Shown here piece after piece: positions 24,570-33,212 of a stretch of DNA of 64,000 bases (positions within the stretch are counted from its first letter, which is position 1; every line of letters begins with the position of its first letter). The position numbers and the translations under genes are program-made. The notes beneath the pieces are model-generated. The model was not told the DNA's origin. It worked only from the letters and a program-made list of their open reading frames with translations, and made no database searches. The DNA comes from Candidatus Pantoea deserta (GTDB taxonomy: Bacteria > Pseudomonadota > Gammaproteobacteria > Enterobacterales > Enterobacteriaceae): positions 114,317 through 178,316 of the forward strand of contig NZ_RMVG01000009.1 of the NCBI RefSeq assembly GCF_003813865.1, in the 5' to 3' direction.

Positions 24570-25676
24570 TTAGCTTATTTTAATATCATCCAGATTAATA
24601 TCCTCTTCTTCAGGCTCGGTATGACTAATCGCATCGCGAGGGACATCTTTTTTGATGACGGCATAAACCGTTGCGGTGACGAAAATATTGACCATCAATG
24701 CCATAATACCCGCCACAGGGTGTGACATTGTCGGTATCATCAACACACCGCCAAAAGGAACGGTTGCATCCGCGCCATATACCATGGTGACTGCCCCGCC
24801 GCATGCACCACCTATAGCCGCCGCCGTAATGCCCCGCACGATGTCATTCATTACTATTGGAATAGCGCCTTCAACGATATTGACTACTCCCATCGGGACC
24901 GCCGACTTTAACATTTCAATCTCTTCGTTAGTGTAGATATTTTTGCGAAAGAGTCTGGCGATAAAAAAAGCAAGTCCGAAACCGACGGGCGTTGCCGTGT
25001 TAACTAACTGAAGTGCCGTAACGGGTTCATTTATGCCTTGCGCTTGCAGGGTGAGTACAAATGCAAAGCAGGTTTTATTGACTGGGCCGCCAAAATCAAT
25101 GATACACAAGGCTCCAATAACGGCGCCCAGGAGTAAATTAGACGAGGTCCCCATACCTCTGAGGAAAGAGGTGAGAGCATCGGTAAAAATACCAACAGGC
25201 GTGCCGATGATGTAGACCATAATCAGGGCACTTAACATTGATGCAAAAAAGGGAACAATCAGGGTGGGCATCAACCCTCTGGCCCAGCCCGGAACCTTGA
25301 CATTCTTTATAATTGCAAGAGCGATATACCCCGAAATATAGCCGCCGATCATGCCGCCAATGAAACCCGCGCCAATAGCGTTCGCTGCCAGACCTACGAT
25401 AAAACCTGGTGCAATACCGGGTTTACCCGCAATCGAGCCGGAAATCCCGATGGCAATCACGACGGGTAAAAGTCCAAGTGCCTTAGCGCCCATAGTCGCT
25501 AAGGCCTGCCACAGATCAAACTGGCCGGGTTCTAAGGCGTCCTGAACCGTTCCCCCCAAACCCATACCGATGGCAATAATAAACCCAGCCCCACAGACAA
25601 CTGGAATCAAGAACGAGATAGCCGTCAGCAAATGACCCTTAGGGTTTGCTGCTTTCCATATTTCTTTTATATTCAT
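24570..25676 (-). CDS. PTS fructose-family EIIC component
   Basis: 368-aa membrane component of a fructose-type PTS (Frw/Frv-like). It begins with LLTAISFLIPVVCGAGFIIAIG, and contains the IGGMIGGYISG and DFGGPVNKTCFAF segments typical of the Fru EIIC family, where the GGPVNK motif binds sugar. The C-terminus has the acidic tail EPEEEDINLDDIKIS. It follows EIIB by 42 bases and is the last gene of the leftward island. It should transport and phosphorylate a sugar at the expense of PEP together with the separate EIIA and EIIB encoded upstream. The substrate is unknown. Confidence 0.9.
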   Translation of the reverse strand: MNIKEIWKAANPKGHLLTAISFLIPVVCGAGFIIAIGMGLGGTVQDALEPGQFDLWQALATMGAKALGLLPVVIAIGISGSIAGKPGIAPGFIVGLAANAIGAGFIGGMIGGYISGYIALAIIKNVKVPGWARGLMPTLIVPFFASMLSALIMVYIIGTPVGIFTDALTSFLRGMGTSSNLLLGAVIGALCIIDFGGPVNKTCFAFVLTLQAQGINEPVTALQLVNTATPVGFGLAFFIARLFRKNIYTNEEIEMLKSAVPMGVVNIVEGAIPIVMNDIVRGITAAAIGGACGGAVTMVYGADATVPFGGVLMIPTMSHPVAGIMALMVNIFVTATVYAVIKKDVPRDAISHTEPEEEDINLDDIKIS

Positions 25677-25718
25677 AATTTACGCTCTTCATTTTATATC
25701 GAATAGTCGCTTTACTGG

Positions 25719-26030
25719 TTATGAATTAACTAGCTCACTAAGTTTTTCAATGAGTTTATTAGGCGATTTGACCGCCATTTCCGTGGGTACTTTAACAACT
25801 TTTTTTCCGGCAAATCTTTCCTCGCCAGATACCTGAACGTCAGCCGCCAGCAGTACAATATCAGCCTGGGCAATCTCATCGGCGGTTAACGCATTTTCGA
25901 TCCCAATCGTTCCCTGGGTTTCAATTTTTACGTTATGGCCGGCTTTTTTTGCTGCGATTTCGATTTTCTTTTGTGCAATATAGGTGTGTGCAATGCCTAC
26001 AGTACAGGCTGTGATGCCAACAATATTCAT
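25719..26030 (-). CDS. PTS fructose-family EIIB component
   Basis: 103-aa cytoplasmic EIIB. The phosphorylated cysteine lies in the loop NIVGITACTVGIAHTYIA, C9; the canonical form is ACPTGIAHT, so Pro-Thr is replaced by Thr-Val next to the active Cys. The KKIEIAAKKAGHNVKIETQG stretch that follows is standard. It receives phosphate from the EIIA encoded 60 bases upstream and passes it to sugar bound by the EIIC encoded downstream. Confidence 0.9.
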   Translation of the reverse strand: MNIVGITACTVGIAHTYIAQKKIEIAAKKAGHNVKIETQGTIGIENALTADEIAQADIVLLAADVQVSGEERFAGKKVVKVPTEMAVKSPNKLIEKLSELVNS

Positions 26031-26090
26031 GACTGTTTCCCTTAAGTGATTTCATTACCACAGGATTAAAAAAGGTTAATCAACAGATAG

Positions 26091-26561
26091 CTACGATTTA
26101 GCGCCTTCAGACTCAGGGGTGAGAAGCGCTATGATTTTCTGCGGTTCATTTTCCTGTAACAGTTTTGCTATTATTTCTTCATCAGCCAGCGAGCCTGATA
26201 CCTGCGATAATAACCGGATGTGGGTTGCATTCTGATCCACCAGGCTGACAGCAAATAAAATAATGCAGCGAACATCGCTACCATCCATGGTTTCCCAGGG
26301 TATTTCATGCTGGGTTCGTCCAATTGCCAGTGCGGTATGGGCGACGCCAGAGGATTTGCCGTGTGGAATAGCAATATGATTTTCGAACCCAGTAGAACCT
26401 TGCTCTTCGCGTAGCCAGACGTCTTTGAGAAAGTCATCTTTATTAATCACAGCGCCGGATTTCACCAGTAAGTCAGTCAGCTCCTCAATGGCTTCCTCTT
26501 TACTTTTAGCTGCCATATTTAATGTAATGTTTTTGACATTAAGTACATCCGTAATATCCAT
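26091..26561 (-). CDS. PTS fructose/mannitol-type EIIA component
   Basis: 156-aa EIIA of the PTS-EIIA type 2 fold. The active histidine is in AIPHGKSSGV, about residue 69, in the typical GFENHIAIPHG context, with a second conserved His region at VDQNATHIRLL. AAGGTAAATC precedes the ATG. With the following EIIB and EIIC genes it makes a complete fructose-family permease in three polypeptides. 276 bases separate it from the epimerase gene, enough for a separate promoter. Confidence 0.92.
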   Translation of the reverse strand: MDITDVLNVKNITLNMAAKSKEEAIEELTDLLVKSGAVINKDDFLKDVWLREEQGSTGFENHIAIPHGKSSGVAHTALAIGRTQHEIPWETMDGSDVRCIILFAVSLVDQNATHIRLLSQVSGSLADEEIIAKLLQENEPQKIIALLTPESEGAKS

Positions 26562-26837
26562 GATTTACCTTATTTATTCAGGGTTAAGATAGTAAGGGCA
26601 ATATCGATGGCTTGCATTACGCTGGGTTGCCATAGCGCCACGTTCCGTTTCAGGGGCATGTCCCTGGCCCACCGGCTGAATGTGCAGATAATACTATTGG
26701 CTCTTGCAACCACACGCCTTCTGGCGCTTACTGCGACAACCCTTTGTCAAACCTGAAACCGGTTGCCAGCAACAAGTCAGATTACCTGCGGCTTTGCCCT
26801 GTGCAATCGTCCGGCCGGGCTAAGCGCGTCGCAAATT

Positions 26838-27515
26838 TCAGGCAGCGACTTCCCGCTGGAAGATATCAACCATTTTATCCCAGGCATCGCTGACATTGTC
26901 TGCCAGAGAGAAGAGTCCGGACGTGCCCACAATAAAGACGTCAACGCCGGACTGGGCGATAATATTGAATGTTTTCTCGTTGCAGGAGCCATCAATTTCA
27001 GTCAGGTAGTGGTAACCTTGCGCTTCGCGCATCGCAATCAGCTGTTTAATTTTGTTGAGTGATTCCGGAATAAATTTCTGCCCTGCATAGCCTGGGTCAA
27101 CTGACATCACCGTCACTTTATCCAGCAGGTGCGCGTACTCTTTAATTGCCTCCGCCGGGGTGGCAGGATTCAGCACCACGCCACAGCGGCGTCCCGCATC
27201 TTTAATCTGATTCAACAGGCGGAAGATTTTGTTATTCGCCGTCTCTGGATGGAAACTGATAATATCGGCCCCTGCATCAATGCACATCGGAATAATATCC
27301 TCCGGATGATTGACCATCAGGTGGACGTCAACAGGCACATCGGTAATCTTTTTCAGGTTCTCAATAAAGAACGGGGATAGCGTAATGTTCTTCACGTAGC
27401 TACCGTCCATGATATCAACGTGATAAAAATCAGCCCGACTGTTCATTGCTGTAATTTGCTCTCTGAACTGCGTCAAATCCATACACATCAGCGAGGGTGA
27501 AAACTTAGCCGCCAT
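26838..27515 (-). CDS. Ribulose-phosphate/allulose-6-phosphate 3-epimerase family (AlsE-like)
   Basis: 225-aa TIM barrel close to AlsE (D-allulose-6-phosphate 3-epimerase). SPSLMCMDL at 6-14, the metal and acid/base motif FYHVDIMDGSYV near 31-42, VHLMVNHPED near 65, and MSVDPGYAGQKF near 140 are conserved; the second catalytic Asp is in the EIDGSCN segment near 175. The Met in SLMCMDL distinguishes AlsE-type from the housekeeping Rpe. Its place between two PTS systems suggests it epimerises the phosphorylated ketose they deliver, feeding fructose-6-phosphate or pentose-phosphate metabolism. GGAGATTACCT precedes the ATG. Confidence 0.9.
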   Translation of the reverse strand: MAAKFSPSLMCMDLTQFREQITAMNSRADFYHVDIMDGSYVKNITLSPFFIENLKKITDVPVDVHLMVNHPEDIIPMCIDAGADIISFHPETANNKIFRLLNQIKDAGRRCGVVLNPATPAEAIKEYAHLLDKVTVMSVDPGYAGQKFIPESLNKIKQLIAMREAQGYHYLTEIDGSCNEKTFNIIAQSGVDVFIVGTSGLFSLADNVSDAWDKMVDIFQREVAA

Positions 27516-27533
27516 AGGTAATCTCCAGAATCG

Positions 27534-28796
27534 TTAATTAAACAGTGACACGACATGTCCAAGGATGATGCCAACAACGCCGAAGTCCGCATCGCCAAAG
27601 GTGGTGGATGCAAAACCCAGGTCGCCCATCAAAGGCAGTAAAATTGCAGGCAAAAATGAAATTAACAGGCCGTGAGCAAAGGCGCCCAATACCGCGCCAC
27701 GGCGCCCGCCGCAAATGTTGCCGTACACGCCCGCCGTCGCGCCGCAAAAGAAATGCGGCACCAGGCCAGGAACGATGACGCTCAAACCAAACAGCGGGCA
27801 CAGAAACATGCTGACCAGGCCAGCGGCAAAGCTTGAAAGAAACCCAATGATCACCGCGTTCGGGGCGAACGGAAAGACAGTAGGGCAGTCGAGCGCCGGT
27901 TTAGCGTCCTTAACCAGTTTGTCCGCAATGCCTTTAAAGGCCGGCACGATTTCGGCAATGATCATGCGCACGCCCGCCAGGATAATCCACACGCCCGCCG
28001 CGAAGGTCAGCGATTGAATAATGGCGAAAATGATAAAGTTTTGGCCCTCGCTGACGCGGGTCTCAACGAACGCCTTTCCTGCTGTCAGCACCAGGACCAC
28101 GAACAGGATCAGCATCGTCAGCGAGATGGCGACCGAGGAGTCACGCAGGAAGTTCATGGATTTGGGCACTTTCAGCTCTTCAATCGACGGGCTGCCTTTC
28201 CCCACGAGTTTGCCCACCAGCGCAGACAGCAAATAGCCGGTTGAACCAAAATGGCCGAGCGCCAGGTCGTCAGTGCCTGTTATTTTGCGTGTAAACGGCT
28301 GGAGGATGGCTGGAGAAACCACCATCATGATCCCCAGGATCATCGCTCCTCCCACTACCACCCAGAACGGCGACAGGCCGCCGACAGAGAGGATTACAGC
28401 CAGCATCGCTGACATATAAAGCGTATGATGCCCCGTCAGAAAGATGTATTTCAGCGGCGTAATACGAGCAAGAACAATGTTGAACAGCATCCCCAGCACC
28501 ATGATCATTGCTGTCGCAGTGCCGTAGTTTTTCTGCGCCAGCGCCGCCATGGCGTCAGTATTGGGTACGACGCCCTGAATATGAAATGAGTGCTCGAAGA
28601 GCTGGCTAAAGGTGGTTAATGTAGTGGCAATAATTGCCGCGCCGGAGGTTAATATCACAAAACCCATAATGGTTTTAAGGGTTCCTGAAATAACATCGGA
28701 AAAGGCTTTTTTCTGTAATAACAAGCCAGTCAGGGAAAATAAACCAACTAAAATTGCGGGCGTGCCTAATACATCATGAATGATAAACTGCAACAT
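27534..28796 (-). CDS. PTS ascorbate-type EIIC (UlaA-like)
   Basis: 420-aa membrane protein of the UlaA/SgaT family, shorter than E. coli UlaA (465 aa). Landmarks are GVVPNTDAMAALAQKNYG near 75-92, the ARITPLKYIFLTGHHTLYMSAML segment with its conserved His pair, and the HFFCGATAGVYGNICGGRRGAV region near 340-365, all part of the ascorbate-family substrate pathway. It forms an operon with UlaB- and UlaC-like genes upstream and the epimerase gene 18 bases downstream. No ascorbate-6-P lactonase (UlaG) or decarboxylase (UlaD) is nearby, so a sugar other than ascorbate is likely. Confidence 0.9.
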   Translation of the reverse strand: MLQFIIHDVLGTPAILVGLFSLTGLLLQKKAFSDVISGTLKTIMGFVILTSGAAIIATTLTTFSQLFEHSFHIQGVVPNTDAMAALAQKNYGTATAMIMVLGMLFNIVLARITPLKYIFLTGHHTLYMSAMLAVILSVGGLSPFWVVVGGAMILGIMMVVSPAILQPFTRKITGTDDLALGHFGSTGYLLSALVGKLVGKGSPSIEELKVPKSMNFLRDSSVAISLTMLILFVVLVLTAGKAFVETRVSEGQNFIIFAIIQSLTFAAGVWIILAGVRMIIAEIVPAFKGIADKLVKDAKPALDCPTVFPFAPNAVIIGFLSSFAAGLVSMFLCPLFGLSVIVPGLVPHFFCGATAGVYGNICGGRRGAVLGAFAHGLLISFLPAILLPLMGDLGFASTTFGDADFGVVGIILGHVVSLFN

Positions 28797-28827
28797 AGAA
28801 TGACTCCGTGAGGCCGCAAATAATTCA

Positions 28828-29094
28828 TCAGAGATTCTGAGAGAGGATGTGTTTTATCTTTTCATTATCCAGCAGGTTCGATAAGCCAAAGACCTGTGCA
28901 GAATGGCTGGACAGATGTTCAGCAATATCTTTTGCGCTAATAATAATGTCGGCCGCTTCACCTTTAGCTGAAGTCAGATCGGTATGAGATACTTCTGCTT
29001 CTTTATTCAGCTCGCTAATTATTTTCTTAACGTTCATTTCAACGATAAAGCTGCTGCCCAGGCCATTCCCGCAAACAATCAGAATCTTTTTCAT
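28828..29094 (-). CDS. PTS ascorbate-type EIIB (UlaB-like)
   Basis: 88-aa EIIB with the phosphocysteine loop CGNGLGSS at residues 8-15 (C8), the signature of the ascorbate/galactitol EIIB fold. GAGGTAAGG precedes the ATG, 7 bases after the EIIA stop, so the two are co-translated. It relays phosphate from EIIA to the UlaA-like EIIC. Confidence 0.92.
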   Translation of the reverse strand: MKKILIVCGNGLGSSFIVEMNVKKIISELNKEAEVSHTDLTSAKGEAADIIISAKDIAEHLSSHSAQVFGLSNLLDNEKIKHILSQNL

Positions 29095-29101
29095 CCTTAC
29101 C

Positions 29102-29545
29102 TCATTCTCTGTTTATAACTGTTTGAATTTCTTCTAATGTTGCTGCTTTCAGCAGTTCCGGGAGCCGTTCATCATCGCTGAAAATGTTCGCCAGTGCGGT
29201 AATCATTTTGATGTGCTCATCTCCCGAAAGCGCGCACAGCATTATTACGACGTAAACCGGGTCATTCTCATCTGTCTCAAAATGAACGCCCTGTTTAATA
29301 TGTAGTAGTGATAAGCCGTTTTTAATGGCTCCTTGCTCCGGGCGAGCATGAGGCATAGCCAGTCCAGGCGCCAAAACATAATAAGGGCCAAGTTTCTGAT
29401 GACTGTCAAAAATAGATTGAATATAATTTTCAGTGATAGCTTTTTTCGCCAGCAAGGGCTGAGCCGATAACCAGATGGCATGTTTCCAGTCGCTGACTGA
29501 CTCAACAATCCGAATATTCTCCGCAGGCAACCAGGCCGTAATCAT
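29102..29545 (-). CDS. PTS EIIA (UlaC-like), first gene of the sugar island
   Basis: 147-aa EIIA. The active histidine is in GLAMPHARPEQGA near residue 70, matching UlaC/MtlA-type EIIA. The LLHIKQGVHFETDENDPVYVVIMLCA stretch is family-typical. It is the first gene after the two LacI-type palindromes, which lie 77-124 bases before its start, so its promoter is probably repressed by the divergently encoded regulator. Confidence 0.9.
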   Translation of the reverse strand: MITAWLPAENIRIVESVSDWKHAIWLSAQPLLAKKAITENYIQSIFDSHQKLGPYYVLAPGLAMPHARPEQGAIKNGLSLLHIKQGVHFETDENDPVYVVIMLCALSGDEHIKMITALANIFSDDERLPELLKAATLEEIQTVINRE

Positions 29546-29621
29546 ATATTCCCCAACAGCGTTGAAAGTGGCTCTACTATAGAGGAATGCATTTAGGGCA
29601 TACCGTGATCATCCTCCCAAA

Positions 29622-29633
29622 GTTAGCGCTAAC
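29622..29633. promoter_or_regulatory. LacI/GntR-type operator, proximal to PTS genes
   Basis: GTTAGCGCTAAC, a perfect 12-bp palindrome with central CG, the half-site pattern bound by LacI-family regulators. A second identical copy lies 35 bases away. Confidence 0.85.
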
Positions 29634-29656
29634 ATGGCTGCAATGTTAAAATTATT

Positions 29657-29668
29657 GTTAGCGCTAAC
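29657..29668. promoter_or_regulatory. LacI/GntR-type operator, second copy
   Basis: GTTAGCGCTAAC again. The flanks are mirrored as well (AAAGTTAGCGCTAAC and GTTAGCGCTAACTTT). The centre-to-centre distance of 35 bp is not an integral number of turns. It lies 99 bases upstream of the regulator start. Confidence 0.85.
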
Positions 29669-29767
29669 TTTGCGGAGCGGTTTAAAAGTGACTTTGCAGA
29701 TGGACGATGCGCATAACGTTAAATTTCATTTACACTAACCGCCCAGTCAGGTTGAAGGAGCAGATCA

Positions 29768-30811
29768 GTGCGGACGTTACAAGCGGACGATATCGCCAGA
29801 GAAAAACGCAGGAAAAACACCGGTAAAATCACCCTTGCTGAAGTTGCCAAACGCGTTGGCGTCAGCACGATGACGGTGTCACGTGCGTTACGTATGCCCG
29901 AAAAAGTGAATCCTGAACTGCTCACCCGCATTGAAGCGGCGGTAAGCGAGCTGGGCTATGTGCCAAACCTACAGGCTCGTAGCCTCGCATCTGCCGACTC
30001 CAGCCTGGTCATGGGGGTGGTGCCTTCGTTTTCCTCTCCGGGCTTTCTTGCCGTGTCAGAAACGTTGCAGTCTGCGATCGCAACCCAGGGTTACAGCATG
30101 ATGTTTATTGAGTCTGGCCAGGGGGGACAGAGTGAAGAGAAAGCCTTCGCACACATGCTGGCCTACAATCCGGCGGCAATTGTTCAATTCAATATCGATA
30201 ACATCAGCAGCTGTTCACAGATGTTACTTAACAGTGGCGTCCCGGTGGTTGAGATAGGCGCTATCAACCGTGACGTAGGCTGGGTCAGTATTGGCGTTGA
30301 TTACGCTGCGGCCATCAAAAAGCTGGTAACGTCACTGGTGCAGACTGGCTATAAAAATATCGGCCTGCTCTGCACCGCCTCGAATAACGTGATGTTCCGC
30401 CAGCTACTGAGCGGGTGGAACAGTGCCATGCTCTCGGTTAACCACTCTCCACATCGTGTTGTGACCTCTCATTTGCCAGCGGGCATCACAATGGGGCTAA
30501 ATCTGTTGGGCGATATACGTATCACCTGGCCAGAGCTGGATGCGCTGATTTGTACTTCAGATGAAATCGCCTGCGGCTGCATTATGGCTTGCCAGAGTGC
30601 GGGGTTGAAAGTGCCTGACGTTCTGGCTTTAGCGAGTCTGAGCGGCGGTACTCTGGCCGCCGTTTGCTCACCGGCCCTGACCGCCGTCGAATTCCCCTGG
30701 AGTGAAACGGGAACGCTTGCAGGCAAAACCCTGCTGGATATTCTGGCTGGCAAGTCGACAGAGAACCTCATTGAGTTACCCTCAAGGTTACAAATACGCG
30801 CCAGCACCTGA
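29768..30811 (+). CDS. LacI-family transcriptional regulator of the PTS island
   Basis: 347-aa repressor of the GntR/IdnR subgroup. The helix-turn-helix is at about 21-45 (ITLAEVAKRVGVSTMTVSRA), followed by the hinge helix NLQARSLAS near 75 and a periplasmic-binding-protein-like effector domain with the family's VGVD-like segment WVSIGVDYAA near 175. The start is GTG 29768 after AAGGAGCAG. The N-terminal extension of about 20 residues before the HTH is longer than usual. It is divergent from the PTS operon across two perfect operators, so it probably represses both. Inducer unknown, likely a phosphorylated sugar. Confidence 0.9.
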   Translation: MRTLQADDIAREKRRKNTGKITLAEVAKRVGVSTMTVSRALRMPEKVNPELLTRIEAAVSELGYVPNLQARSLASADSSLVMGVVPSFSSPGFLAVSETLQSAIATQGYSMMFIESGQGGQSEEKAFAHMLAYNPAAIVQFNIDNISSCSQMLLNSGVPVVEIGAINRDVGWVSIGVDYAAAIKKLVTSLVQTGYKNIGLLCTASNNVMFRQLLSGWNSAMLSVNHSPHRVVTSHLPAGITMGLNLLGDIRITWPELDALICTSDEIACGCIMACQSAGLKVPDVLALASLSGGTLAAVCSPALTAVEFPWSETGTLAGKTLLDILAGKSTENLIELPSRLQIRAST

Positions 30812-30861
30812 ACGCCACAGGACAGTTGAAATCCGGCTTGTTTGATCCTTTTATCGGCTTC

Positions 30862-30873
30862 GTTAGCGCTATT
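30862..30873. promoter_or_regulatory. Third, imperfect LacI-type operator
   Basis: GTTAGCGCTATT matches the operators at 29622 and 29657 at 10 of 12 positions. It lies 50 bases after the regulator gene and 110 bases before the CorA-type gene; may be an auxiliary site for DNA looping or chance. Confidence 0.35.
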
Positions 30874-30982
30874 TCCTTTGGCCCTGATGCTAAAGGGGCA
30901 TTCTGTTACAAACCTCCCCAGATGGCCCCGTGAAAACCCGTTATGCTGTTAATACTTAACACAACCGTGTAGCGAAGGGATC

Positions 30983-31948
30983 ATGATTGTTAATTGCATG
31001 GTATATCGTCCAGGGCAGTCTGGGCAGGAATTAGACATTGAGAAAATCAGCGACGTTTTAGCTGAGCAAGACGCGTTTATCTGGCTGGGGCTTTATCAGC
31101 CTGAAGAAGCCTTCATGCATAAGATCCAGGGTGAATTTGGATTGCACGACCTGGCGGTAGAGGATGCGCTGTGCGCGCACCAGCGGCCTAAGATTGAGCA
31201 GTACGGCGAGTCGATGTTTATCGTGGTAAAGACCGTAAGCTCGGAGAATGAACATCTGCGTTTCGGCGAAACCCACTTTTTTGTCGGCAAGAACTTCCTG
31301 ATTTCTCTGCGCCACGGCGCATCTGACAGCTACGCGCCGGTGCGCGAGCGCATTACACAAAACAGCGAGATGCTGGACCACGGACCAGGTTATCCACTCT
31401 ACTGCATTCTGGATTTTGTGGTTGATCGCTACTCTGAATTCACCGCCTCGCTCGGCGAAAACATCAGTGAACTGGAAGCCGCGCTGTTTCGTTCAGAATT
31501 CGATAATGTCGCCGTGAAAAAGGTCTATCGCCTGCGACGTGAATTGCTTAGTCTGCGAAATGCGGCACAGCCGCTGGAAGAGATTTGCCAGCAGCTCATT
31601 CGTCTGCATGAAGACATCGTCCCCAAAGAGCTGCGCGCCTATCTGCGCGACGTACAGGACCATGCCCGCCATGTGGTCACAGACGCAGAAGATATGCGTG
31701 AAATGCTGACCAGCGCCATGCACGTCAACCTGGCAATGGTGGCGGTGCAGCAGAATGAGGTAACGAAAAAGCTGGCGGGTTGGGGTGCGATTCTGGTGAT
31801 CCCCACCATCATATTCAGCATGTACGGCATGAACTTCAAAGAGATGCCTGAGCTGGATTCACCTCTCGGTTATCCCCTGGCGCTTGGCGTGACCTTTATT
31901 GCCTGCTTTGGACTCTGGCGACGCCTGCGTAAATCGGGCTGGCTGTGA
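30983..31948 (+). CDS. CorA-family magnesium/cobalt or zinc transporter
   Basis: 321-aa CorA-type channel subunit. A long cytoplasmic N-domain and stalk helix lead to two C-terminal membrane helices; the selectivity motif is YGMNF near residue 284, with GMN intact. The short C-terminus is basic (RRLRKSGWL). The N-domain resembles the CorA group often annotated as ZntB/CorA-like more than classical E. coli CorA (316 aa, MPELxW...YGMNFExMPEL). Here FKEMPELDSPLGYPLALG follows the GMN, as in CorA. Likely Mg2+ influx. Monocistronic with promoter just upstream and an inverted repeat after it. Confidence 0.9.
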   Translation: MIVNCMVYRPGQSGQELDIEKISDVLAEQDAFIWLGLYQPEEAFMHKIQGEFGLHDLAVEDALCAHQRPKIEQYGESMFIVVKTVSSENEHLRFGETHFFVGKNFLISLRHGASDSYAPVRERITQNSEMLDHGPGYPLYCILDFVVDRYSEFTASLGENISELEAALFRSEFDNVAVKKVYRLRRELLSLRNAAQPLEEICQQLIRLHEDIVPKELRAYLRDVQDHARHVVTDAEDMREMLTSAMHVNLAMVAVQQNEVTKKLAGWGAILVIPTIIFSMYGMNFKEMPELDSPLGYPLALGVTFIACFGLWRRLRKSGWL

Positions 31949-31949
31949 A

Positions 31950-31994
31950 TAAGAGGGGCGCCGCGACGCGGTGACCGTCGCGGCGAACCCTTAT
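31950..31994. terminator. Bidirectional terminator, CorA-type gene / isomerase gene
   Basis: GCCGCGACG (31960-31968) pairs perfectly with CGTCGCGGC (31976-31984) around a 7-base loop. The outer AATAAGAGGG and CCCTTATT extend the pairing and give T-rich exits both ways. It overlaps the stop codon of the leftward gene. Confidence 0.8.
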
Positions 31995-32983
31995 TCTTCA
32001 ATCGAGGTCAGCAGCGCATTCTGGATAATGCGCTGTGCTTTCAGCGGGTTCTGTTCCAGCTGCGCCGCCTGAAGGGCGGGCATATCCAGCTTATCGAGCG
32101 CGCGATAGATATGCTTCAGGAAGCGAATTGAGAGGTTGGCGGCCTCGACGTGATCTTCACGGAACGGGAACTGGTCGAGCTGCCAGACGCCGTCCCAGTT
32201 ATTGCACTTCAGCACATAGAAGAACTCGAAGATCTCCGTCATATGCACGGTGCCGACCACCAGATCGTCGTCCCAGCCGCGCAGGTTATCGTTAACATCC
32301 ATGCCAAACAGACGGCCACGGTCGATAATCAGCTGTGCAGAACCGGCCGGTGATTCGCCAGCGAACAACGCATGGCCGAAGTCCAGCAAAATGCCCACAT
32401 TATCAAGACCAATCTCTTCAATGCCCAGCAGTGATTTTGCCGCCGAATCCCAGGTCATTTTTACGCGCGGCTCGCGCGGTTTATATTCAATGGCGAATTT
32501 GACGTCGGGGTTGGCTCCGGCCAGCTCCCGCATACCGTCCACCGCCAGCTTCCACAGATTCTTGTGATCCACCTGGAAAGGATAATCCCAGCCGTCCTGA
32601 CCCGGCCACACTTTGACATAGTTTGCGCCCAGTTCGCGCACCACGTCAGCGGCCTCATTCATCAGCGCCAGCGCCTCGGCGCGAACGGTCGCGTCAGGGT
32701 GAGTAAAGGCGCCGCGAGAAAATTTACGCAGATAAATCTCCGGAGTTACGCCAATCGCTTGCAGACCCGCCTCCTGCAATGCCTGTTTCACATCACTTAC
32801 CGAAACGCCGGGCGTGAAAGGATAAGGAACATCGACGTAAGAGAGATCCTCTACTTCGCCCGCCAGCTTTATCTGCTCCAGGGTGCTGAGCGCCGGACCA
32901 TAGCCGTCAACCGCATAGCGATCGATGTAATTCGCAAAATGCCACAGGCCCGCGCCAAATTTGGGGTATGTATAGCTACTCAT
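31991..32983 (-). CDS. TIM-barrel sugar isomerase/epimerase (AP endonuclease 2 family)
   Basis: 330-aa xylose-isomerase-like TIM barrel. Metal ligands of the fold are visible as E in AIEYKPREP near 165, D-x-H in [12 protein letters not shown] near 200 (LDFGH), and D in [15 protein letters not shown] near 230 (DVND). These are the usual Glu/Asp/His/Asp set for Mn2+ or Co2+. The FRDYPYPFTPG-like region is consistent with L-rhamnose/hydroxypyruvate-isomerase-type enzymes acting on free ketoses. No sugar genes lie next to it. The start ATG 32983 has GGAGAATATCGGCG upstream. Confidence 0.82.
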   Translation of the reverse strand: MSSYTYPKFGAGLWHFANYIDRYAVDGYGPALSTLEQIKLAGEVEDLSYVDVPYPFTPGVSVSDVKQALQEAGLQAIGVTPEIYLRKFSRGAFTHPDATVRAEALALMNEAADVVRELGANYVKVWPGQDGWDYPFQVDHKNLWKLAVDGMRELAGANPDVKFAIEYKPREPRVKMTWDSAAKSLLGIEEIGLDNVGILLDFGHALFAGESPAGSAQLIIDRGRLFGMDVNDNLRGWDDDLVVGTVHMTEIFEFFYVLKCNNWDGVWQLDQFPFREDHVEAANLSIRFLKHIYRALDKLDMPALQAAQLEQNPLKAQRIIQNALLTSIEE

Positions 32984-33212
32984 CGCCGATATTCTCCGTT
33001 AAGGATCAGGACAAAAATGCGTGTGGATTGCCGCTGCAATCCGTGATTTGAATATATATTCAGTAAGGATTATATATTCCATTGTGCGGGCGAAAACGGC
33101 GACGTTGCCAGCGAGCAGCGCCATAACTGCAAAGCAGGTCACATTAAATCGTGGGTTTCGGATAAGGAGCAGGCCGATACGGCCGCGGTAACCGTATCGG
33201 CGCAAGAGAACA

